A stretch of DNA of 21,366 nt, taken from a virus. Made by a program: the position numbers and the translations under genes. The stretch spans positions 1-21,366 of the IMG/VR virus record IMGVR_UViG_3300045135_000526; one strand, 5' to 3'. This document shows, piece after piece, positions 1-7,300 of this stretch (position 1 is its first letter; the number at the start of each line of letters is the position of its first letter). The notes beneath the pieces were generated by a model that saw only the letters and a program-made list of their open reading frames with translations, ran no database searches and had not been told where the DNA came from.

Positions 1-2346
1 AGGAATTGTAAATCCAAACTCACCGTTGTACGCTAGTAGTGAACGTGGTTGGAATACAATATCATTTACGCCCATAGGATTCCAGAACTGTTCACCACCA
101 TTAGGCAATTTCTCTACGTAGTATGCATCATAGCTAATGTTAGAGATAGTACCAGCAGTTTGAGTAAGATCGAAGATTTGACCATTCTCTTGATATACAT
201 GATTCTCAGAAGTGTAGTCGCCACCTGCAAGATAAGCAGACGATAGATCGAGGTTGATCATGTCAAACTCAGAGTTAAGAACATCAGGAGTTGGTAGATA
301 CTCATTAGCAGGACCAATCAATACGTTCTGAGATGAGATAAAGAACTTAGAGCCGTAGACTGTTAGACCAGAACCAACGTTGTTGATCAAGTTATCTGAT
401 ACGATACCTTTATCGGTGTTAGTAACGTCAACTGCTAGACCAAAGTTTTCGAATCTATTAGAAGTAATTGTTGTCTTCTCGCCACCATAAGCGTATAATG
501 GAGAGTATGTTTCTCTATCAGAAACACCACTATTAAGAACTTCTGCATTAGTTACACGCAAGTCAACTGGTCTGTCTGCGTAGATACCTCCGCCGATTAC
601 ATTACGAATACGTACTTTATCGATAAGTGGACCGTCTGGGGAAAGACCTAGATCGATTGCATAGTTACGAGAAGAGTCTGTGCTATCTGGGAACAAGAAC
701 TGGTTAAGTGCATTACCGTCAAAGTCAACACCAACAATAGAAATGTTAGATGCACCAGATGCAGTTGCTACTTGAACCATGTTAGCAGATGATACACCTG
801 TCTCTGCGCCAGACCAAGGTAGTTTAACAATCTTAGTAATGTAAGATGTGCCAGTAATACCGAAGTTATTTGGGACAGTCAATGCACCAGATACATAAGT
901 CTTAGCGTTAAGTACAATAGACTTCTTATCTACAGATGCGTTTTGAGTAATTGCTTGGCGAATCTTCTGTGTATCGTTGTGACAGATTGTAACGTCTTCG
1001 TCTGATACGTATACACTATCACTTTCTGAAAGATACAAGTACTTGCTTGAGCCAATGATATTTGTAGACTCAATTACTTTATCTACCCAGCCACGTAGAG
1101 CAGTTGTAGGCGCAACGTGAGGGAAGTGAATAACATCAGTAGGATATGTATTGTCTTCTTCTACTTTACCAGTCCAAGGTGCCCAGTCAAAGTTGTAGTA
1201 GTCAATCCACTGACCATCTGCTACTTCTTTAGGACCAAGTACAGCAGTTAGAACGAATGCGTCATTTGTCTCAGGTGTTCTTCTGTAGATAGCTAGACCG
1301 CTACCTGCGTTAACGCCAGTGAATGAAAGACGAATAAAGTTGTCTGTGCTGAATGCTTGATATACATTATCAACTACGAACTGACCAGCTTCTGCGTCAT
1401 ATAGAGATTCTGGTGTAGCGATAATAACATCTTTCTGCGAACGAGCAGGTGAGATTTGACCATTCGTGTAGTCGAACTCACAAATCTTGTATGAGAATGT
1501 TGCTTGGTGACCAGACTCAGTTGATGAGTTTGCGAAACCAACTTTAGCAATAGTTAATGCAGAGTTAACAGGTCGAGCAGATGCGCTAGTACCACCAAGT
1601 AGACCATTCTCTGTGTCTGCACCGTAAATACGAATTACTTGACCAGCACTAAAGTTATCAAATACTTCAGTATCAGTGATACGCATGATACGACCTTGTG
1701 TATCTTGTGCTGTCAAAGATGCGTCTGTAAAACGAGCCGCTACATTGATAAGCGAGTCACGAACGTTACCATCATCGAATGTAGATGTAAATGAGTTGTA
1801 GTAGTCAGCAAAGTTAGCGTCAAAGAATGCTTCTACACGATCATTAGTAAAGTAAAGAGGACCTACTAGATTGCCACCATCATCTATTTGAGTATTCTCT
1901 TGTACGTTGTACGTAGAGATGTAAGTAGGAGTAGGATTACCAGAACCTTCATTGTCTAGATATACAAGACGAGGTGGAATTTGCGTAGTATCTAGTTTAA
2001 CAAATCCAGAGTTGTTTGTCAAGTCATCTAGATTAGATGGAATGTCTGGTGTATTTGTGAAGTTATCATAATCTAGAAAGTAATCTCCAGTACGGTAAGC
2101 ACCATTAACATACAACTGAGAAGCGTACAATGAGTTTGTGTCGTTACCAGAGTTATATGTGTTAAGTGCTGAGATAACTTCTGAAGCGTTAGCTTCGAAA
2201 GCTGAGGTACTCAATAGAGTATCGGTTAGGTCACCGAACGAAATTCGTTTTGTAGTACCTTCACTGATATCCTCAAGAATAATGAGGTCAGTTGTAGCTA
2301 CCTGTGTACCATCGATTAAATTGAGTTCTGTAATTGCAATTGCCAT
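1..2346 (-). CDS. Large tail fibre or tail spike protein with parallel beta-helix (partial, C-terminus cut)
   Basis: A frame starting at an ATG at 2346 stays open for 782 codons to the window edge, so the C-terminus is missing. The first 50 residues (MAIAITELNLIDG, then a TTDLIILEDISEGTTKRISF stretch) resemble the short adaptor region at the start of many T4-like fibre proteins. Residues about 450-690 look like a right-handed parallel beta-helix: an IRQAI...SIVLNAKTYVSG entry typical of pectate-lyase-like folds, then short strands rich in Asn, Gly, Val and Ile such as ITSNRFENFG and IVSDNLINNVGSGLTVYG. Such folds in phage tails usually bind or cleave host surface polysaccharide; no catalytic residues could be assigned. 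AAAGG sits 10 nt upstream of the ATG and an AATAAATA late-promoter-like core lies 35 nt upstream. Being a structural protein is well supported; adhesin or depolymerase function is inference. Confidence 0.8.
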   Translation of the reverse strand, partial: MAIAITELNLIDGTQVATTDLIILEDISEGTTKRISFGDLTDTLLSTSAFEANASEVISALNTYNSGNDTNSLYASQLYVNGAYRTGDYFLDYDNFTNTPDIPSNLDDLTNNSGFVKLDTTQIPPRLVYLDNEGSGNPTPTYISTYNVQENTQIDDGGNLVGPLYFTNDRVEAFFDANFADYYNSFTSTFDDGNVRDSLINVAARFTDASLTAQDTQGRIMRITDTEVFDNFSAGQVIRIYGADTENGLLGGTSASARPVNSALTIAKVGFANSSTESGHQATFSYKICEFDYTNGQISPARSQKDVIIATPESLYDAEAGQFVVDNVYQAFSTDNFIRLSFTGVNAGSGLAIYRRTPETNDAFVLTAVLGPKEVADGQWIDYYNFDWAPWTGKVEEDNTYPTDVIHFPHVAPTTALRGWVDKVIESTNIIGSSKYLYLSESDSVYVSDEDVTICHNDTQKIRQAITQNASVDKKSIVLNAKTYVSGALTVPNNFGITGTSYITKIVKLPWSGAETGVSSANMVQVATASGASNISIVGVDFDGNALNQFLFPDSTDSSRNYAIDLGLSPDGPLIDKVRIRNVIGGGIYADRPVDLRVTNAEVLNSGVSDRETYSPLYAYGGEKTTITSNRFENFGLAVDVTNTDKGIVSDNLINNVGSGLTVYGSKFFISSQNVLIGPANEYLPTPDVLNSEFDMINLDLSSAYLAGGDYTSENHVYQENGQIFDLTQTAGTISNISYDAYYVEKLPNGGEQFWNPMGVNDIVFQPRSLLAYNGEFGFTIP

Positions 2347-2381
2347 TATTCGGTGCCTTTATAGTAACTTAATGTTTACTC

Positions 2382-2389
2382 TATTTATT
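2382..2389 (-). promoter_or_regulatory. Candidate T4-type late promoter core AATAAATA before the beta-helix fibre gene
   Basis: Minus-strand AATAAATA differs at one position from the T4 late consensus TATAAATA. It lies in the widest intergenic gap of the window (2347-2392), 35 nt before the fibre ATG. The same gap has no convincing terminator hairpin, only a weak AGTAA/TTACT pairing. Confidence 0.45.
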
Positions 2390-2392
2390 GTT

Positions 2393-2569
2393 TTACGACA
2401 GCTCTTCAGATGAATAAGGTGGCACTTCTATATCTTTTGACAATAGATATTCATGCACAGCTTCAATCCCTTCGATGCCTTGACCATTTGGAATTAGAAT
2501 GTCACCATTCACTATAAACATTTCAACTTCGTCTTCGAAGTATTCGAACTCTACGCTATTGATTTCCAT
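2393..2569 (-). CDS. Small acidic protein, unknown function
   Basis: A 58-codon reading frame starts with ATG at 2569 and ends with TAA at 2393-2395. It begins MEINSVEFEYFEDEVEMF and ends VPPYSSEELS. Its ATG shares one base with the stop codon of the upstream 196-residue gene (TAATG), which suggests translational coupling, and it fills a space that would otherwise be the only sizeable gap in the operon. It is strongly acidic: 12 Glu and 3 Asp against a single Lys and no Arg. There is no signal peptide, membrane segment or cysteine. I do not recognise a family. Position among fibre genes suggests a virion accessory or fibre assembly role, but that is only context. Confidence 0.7.
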   Translation of the reverse strand: MEINSVEFEYFEDEVEMFIVNGDILIPNGQGIEGIEAVHEYLLSKDIEVPPYSSEELS

Positions 2570-3159
2570 TACTGATTATACCTACCTACGAATCTTAAAA
2601 ATACTCCGCCTTTACCGGAGTTTGTTGATTTGCAACAATACTCACCACCAATTCTACATGTATCGCTACCATCATAGTTTGCGTACATTCTCCACTGCTT
2701 GCTATAAATCTGTGGTACCCAAAGTGTTGGGCGTACTGTTCCATATGTAGCAAGCATTGTCAAGTGAGAAGTATTGATATGTTTCCAAGCTGTGTTAGGA
2801 TGATGCAAAATGCTTACTAGAAACTTCTCACCTACTTCAATGTCTGGAATGTAGTCTTTTACTTTAAATGTAGCAGAGTTTGAATAGCCGTATCCACTTT
2901 TAACTGGCGAAGCAGTATAGTTCCAGTACGTGCTCTTTTTTGCACCATAGAAATCTGCTAATGACAATACATTACCATCGACTGGTATATCGTCATTCAA
3001 GTCGCCAGTAAGTGAGCGAGTGTGATTATCCCAGTCCCAAGCGCCAGCAACATAAGAGCCTCCTTTGTAGTAGTCACTTAAATTGTTTGATGCGCTTGAG
3101 CCGCCAAACTCATCTTTAATATCACTGATTGAAATAGCACCAGAAGATTTAATTGTCAT
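2569..3159 (-). CDS. Fibre-like structural protein with YYKGG/FYG repeat motif and unknown C-terminal domain
   Basis: The 196-residue protein begins with a motif seen at the start or end of many phage tail-associated proteins: SSGAISISDIKDEFGG followed by NNLSDYYKGG (residues about 5-34), and a second half of the same pattern, PVDGNVLSLADFYGAK (59-74). The C-terminal domain (about 77-196) is rich in aromatic residues and has three cysteines (C168, C175, C176) just before the end; I recognise no family for it. The start is supported by GAGGAG on the minus strand (3166-3171), six nt before the ATG and overlapping the stop of the preceding gene. The location next to fibre genes fits a small tail tip or receptor-binding protein. 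That role is inference; the motif and reading frame are seen directly. Confidence 0.8.
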   Translation of the reverse strand: MTIKSSGAISISDIKDEFGGSSASNNLSDYYKGGSYVAGAWDWDNHTRSLTGDLNDDIPVDGNVLSLADFYGAKKSTYWNYTASPVKSGYGYSNSATFKVKDYIPDIEVGEKFLVSILHHPNTAWKHINTSHLTMLATYGTVRPTLWVPQIYSKQWRMYANYDGSDTCRIGGEYCCKSTNSGKGGVFLRFVGRYNQ

Positions 3160-3169
3160 TACTATCTCC

Positions 3170-4186
3170 TCATTCTATTATGGGCAAGCTCAGTAGGGTA
3201 CCAAATGCAGTAACGTCATCTTTAGCAGTAATCTTACCAGCAGTGCTGATAGATGCAACAACAGTACCATCATATGAGAACTCAAGATTACCAGAAGAGT
3301 CTACTGCAAAAGACCAACTACCAATAGCAACAGAAGTATCTAATGAAGCTGTATTAGCAGATACGCTTTCAAACTCAACATCGGCTGTTGTTGCTACGCT
3401 TTGTGCAATAGAGATTTGACCATTTGCTTCAACACTAACACCTGTACCAGCAGACATTGCGCCTACGATAGCACCATTTGGTACATATAGCGCATTGTTA
3501 GCATTAAGTTTGATTGTGCTACCATCGAAGTTAACTCCGAACGTATATCCGCCATCTACAGCTTTACGAGCTAACGCTTTAGATGCAGTGACGCCATATT
3601 CTGGAATCTCTGGCATTGTAAAGTCAAATACACCATTTGCAGAATCGTATGTAATTGAGCTACCTTGAGCGACAGAGATTGCGGCTCTTACACGTTCGTT
3701 GTTGTAGTAGAGATTGTTATTGCCTTCATCAATTGAATCTGTAGTAGGCATAAGATCAGCATGAATTGTTAGTCCAGATCCAGTGATAGTAGCTTCAGTG
3801 TAGTCAATACGCATGTATTTGTCATTGCGTATAAAGTCGATGCTATTATGATCAGAAGACGTATTCACTTTCCATGTGATTGTACCATCATCTAAGAATG
3901 TGATCTGTCCAACACCAGAACCGCCATTGTTGATAGTTAGACCGTCATCAATTCTAACAGCACCATTAAGAGCTAGATCGCCTGCAGGGCTATATGCATT
4001 AATCGTGTCAACTACAAGATTAGCAGTAGAAGTAATGTCACCACGAATTGTGATATCACCTTCTCTGTTATCAGTAGCACCACCAATTGTTACAACGTCC
4101 TCAAGGGCTTGTACAATTTCGTTTGTTCTGTCTTTCCAAACACCAAACGTGTTTGTATTGACAATTGGATCTAAACTTATGCTCAT
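3170..4186 (-). CDS. Fibre-like virion structural protein
   Basis: This 338-residue protein starts MSISLDPIVNTNTFGVWKDR, a type of N-terminus I associate with fibre or baseplate-periphery proteins of marine T4-like phages. The middle is made of short beta-rich stretches with many Gly, Asn, Thr and Ser (ITIRGDITSTANLVVD, VRIDDGLTINNGG), consistent with an elongated trimeric beta structure. The end (about 296-331: WSFAVDSSGNLEFSYDG, then ISTAGKITAKDDVTAFG) is a recurring C-terminal pattern of phage fibre proteins, sometimes preceding a chaperone or head domain that is absent here. Its ATG overlaps the preceding coiled-coil gene by four bases (ATGA), so the two are probably coupled. I infer a structural role at the tail periphery; no enzymatic motif is visible. 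Confidence 0.8.
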   Translation of the reverse strand: MSISLDPIVNTNTFGVWKDRTNEIVQALEDVVTIGGATDNREGDITIRGDITSTANLVVDTINAYSPAGDLALNGAVRIDDGLTINNGGSGVGQITFLDDGTITWKVNTSSDHNSIDFIRNDKYMRIDYTEATITGSGLTIHADLMPTTDSIDEGNNNLYYNNERVRAAISVAQGSSITYDSANGVFDFTMPEIPEYGVTASKALARKAVDGGYTFGVNFDGSTIKLNANNALYVPNGAIVGAMSAGTGVSVEANGQISIAQSVATTADVEFESVSANTASLDTSVAIGSWSFAVDSSGNLEFSYDGTVVASISTAGKITAKDDVTAFGTLLSLPIIE

Positions 4187-4371
4187 TTGTTAATCTCTTC
4201 TATCGTTTGCTCTAGGCGTTTAACGCATTCCTCAAGATTATTTATTCTTTCTTCTAAACGGAAAATGTGCATCTCACGTTGTTTACGCAACTTAGCCGCC
4301 CGATAGGCAGCTAAGTCATTGTTTACAAGTGTATCACCTTGTCTAGTGTAGTTTTGTTGTGCTGTTTGCAT
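4183..4371 (-). CDS. Small coiled-coil protein
   Basis: A 62-residue protein lies between the DUF4815-type gene (one-base gap) and the 338-residue fibre-like gene (four-base ATGA overlap). Residues about 28-62 (from AKLRKQREMHIF through RLEERINNLEECVKRLEQ to TIEEINK) show Leu/Ile spacing of three and four residues and charged flanks, as expected for a parallel coiled coil. The N-terminal half is polar with several Arg and Lys. There is one cysteine and no signal peptide. I do not recognise a named family. Tight coupling to structural genes on both sides supports a real, late-expressed protein; it could be a trimerising linker or assembly chaperone for a neighbouring fibre, which is inference. 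Confidence 0.75.
   Translation of the reverse strand: MQTAQQNYTRQGDTLVNNDLAAYRAAKLRKQREMHIFRLEERINNLEECVKRLEQTIEEINK
4239..4246 (-). promoter_or_regulatory. Candidate late promoter core AATAAATA inside the coiled-coil gene
   Basis: Minus-strand AATAAATA, one mismatch from TATAAATA, lies 52 nt before the ATG of the 338-residue fibre-like gene. It falls within the codons for Arg-Ile-Asn-Asn of the upstream coding sequence, so it may be a chance match. Confidence 0.3.
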
Positions 4372-4372
4372 A

Positions 4373-7300
4373 TTAGGTCACCGCAATCGCTCTGTAATCC
4401 GCTACATGTGTAAACAGATTAATGTCTGGTGTTAGACCATTCTGAGCGTATGCTTCTAGCTCAGAGTCAGTCATATGTCGCATAACAATCTTGATCTGGA
4501 ATGTACTGTATTCTTGACCAAATGAGGTTTCATCTAGATTGTATTCAAACTCACGGTAATCTCTTACGTTATGTGTAGCAGAGAATGTAGTTGGGTTGAC
4601 TAAATCTAGTTGAGTCCAATCAGTGTATGTCTCAATATCAGTAGGTAGAATGAAACGAGCATATACGTCTAGCATTGTACCAGTTGGGCGATATGCACCA
4701 ACTACAACTTTTAGACCTTCTGCGTACATTCTATCAGACAGTGAAGCTGGTTTAGAAACGTATGCTGAAGTTGTTTCTTCTACATCTGTAATATCATATT
4801 GATAAACGTTCAAGATAGATAGATCGTCATCGATGATAGGAGACACAGCAGTGTAGCCACCGTTAGTCATGTGTACACGAATCGCAAAGTCTTCTTCTAC
4901 TGACTGACCAGGATCTACAATGTTTGATGTACTTGGAACGTAACGAGCATTGCCCATCAAGTACACGTTGTCATTCTGAGAAATGCTCTTGTCTACATTC
5001 GAACCTTGCATTAGCTCCATAGTTGTACCAGTGTTAGTGGTGTTGAACTTATGAATCATTGGTTGGAAGAACGAAACAGGAATGTCCATCACATCAACAA
5101 CATCTGCTTCTGCGCCTGAACGAGCACCACGAATCTTCTCAGTACCATCACCGATGATACGGTAGATAGCTCTTGCAGAAGAACCTTTGATGTGTAGTTC
5201 GTCTGGCTTACCACCGTTGAAGTATGTTACTTCACCAGCAACTGCAAACGTAATGTTGATGTTGCCTTGAGATGTAGTATCAAACGGAACAGGTGTCTCT
5301 AGCACAAGTGTCGTTACACCACTAATTTCTACAGGTGCTTCTTCGATACGAGTAACATATACATCAGTGCCGCTTGTAGTTACTTTTTCTAGTACAACAT
5401 AGTCGTTCTGAGAGAATGCTGTTGCGCTGTTGATTGTAATAGTACGACTTGTAACGTCATCAGGATCAATACTTGCAACTGTATATTGACCAGCATTTGA
5501 TTTCTTAACGTAAGCCATCTCACCATCGATGAATCCACGAATACAGTTAGCAAGCTGAAGAAATTCTGGCTTGTTAGGAACAAGATCAACGTAACCAACT
5601 TGATCAGAGAATACAAGTGACTTAGCAGTGAACTTGATATCTTCGTCTTGGTAAGATTTCCATGCACGGTTGTTAGTAGATGTGAATAGAACACCATCGC
5701 CCCAGTCCTGAGTAACAGGTACACCAGCGGCATCTGACTTATCAGTTTCACCAACTTTAGAAGTCCAGATCAAGTACTCTGGTGAGTTAGCGTCTGGAAT
5801 AACAACGAATGCGTATTCACGCTCTACATCTAGTTTGATTGGATTATCAAACGAAACTGTAGTAGCCGCTGAACCATCGTTAGATACTACTACTTGATCA
5901 GCAGTTAGATACTTACGACCAAATGGTAGAATGTTAGCAGATGGGTAGCCATTCTGCACTTCACGAATCTCTACTGTAATACCAGCATTATCGTCTTTCT
6001 TCTGGAAGTATAGATCAATATCTTTTAGGAACATTGATTTAGCATCAGAAGTCATACCTTGACGCACGTAGAATGTTTGTGCAATAGGGTCAGGGCGTGG
6101 AATGCGTCTACGTGAAGTCTCACGGAAGCGAGTGTTATCTTGTGAAGGTGCTTTCTCAATATCAATCTTGAAATCTGGAGAACGTGTAGTTACATCTAGA
6201 GCCGCACGTGAGATACCTAGACGGTATGCACGATATACAGCCGCACCGTAAGATGTTGAAGCACTTTCAATATCTTCGTATGTAGGAACGTCTGTCACTT
6301 CAAGTGTGTTTTCGCCAACGTAGAATGTGCCTTCTGGAATAGTAAACACAGCCGCTAGTACGCCGTTTTCATCTGCACGTACAGCTTGACCAGCCGCAGT
6401 AGTTGAACCAGCCGAACCTGAAGCTGTAAACACGTCTTCACTGTTTAGTGTTTCAATACCAGAAGCATCTGTACGATACACTACTTGACCTGGTGTTACG
6501 TGTTCGTTAATATCTACACCATCTGCAAAGTAGAAGTAGTGGCGAGTATTAGGACGTAGACCAGTTACAAGAATCTTGATTTCACGTGACTTAACGAATG
6601 GCTTAAAGCTAACATCAGTTACGAAGTCACCAACTGCTTCTTGTGTAGAGTTAGTAGTATCGTAGCCAATCGATAGTGTTTGATAGTCTTGTCTCCAAGT
6701 ATCATTTACACCAGAGATGATGAAGCCACCAGATACTCTATCAGCCGCATCTACAGTGTCAACGAGATATTCTTCACCTACTGCATCTGTGCGAGTCATT
6801 GGGTAGAACTCTTGAATGTTCTCTAGCAGATCAATCATAGGAGTAGCAATATCGATGTTGATATTAACATCTGGATTACGTACCGTATCATAGTCAGATA
6901 CGAAGTCTGGCGTAATGATCACACTACCTTTGTAGTTGTAATAGTTTGATACACACAAACGAGTCGTAGTAGCGTATGGTTGCTGAATGAAAGTCTGTCT
7001 AGTACCAGTCTCGCCTAGAGTCGTGATCTTAGGGAAGTCAGTGATATTGCTTGATGTGCTTGCTCTTAAAGTCAAGTCAAGTGGGAATGTTTTAAGAGCA
7101 GGTTGACCAATCTTGTAAGAAGGATCGATAGCCATCTTGAAGTCTGGGTTAGTAACATCAGAAGTTGCTAGTGATTCAAAAGTATCAACTAGGAAACCAT
7201 TCTTAAATCTGTTAACACCAGAAGCATCTGGAATGAACATGCTATCAGCCGCTTTCTCAAGTGCATTCAATGCTACTTGTTCAGTCAAGCGTTTGATCTG

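Noticed and set aside
2347-2392. Possible rho-independent terminator before the last fibre gene
   Set aside because: Only a five-base AT-rich pairing (AGTAA/TTACT) is present, with no GC stem and no following U-run in the correct orientation; the promoter-like box is the better reading.
3876-4193. Plus-strand frame of 105 codons across the 338-residue fibre-like gene
   Set aside because: It runs antisense to a gene with recognised N- and C-terminal motifs and has no similarity to any known protein that I can see.
5389-5754. Minus-strand alternative frame of 121 codons within the DUF4815-type gene
   Set aside because: It is nested in a long, well-supported reading frame; its translation is leucine-rich and repetitive without motifs, as expected of an out-of-frame shadow.
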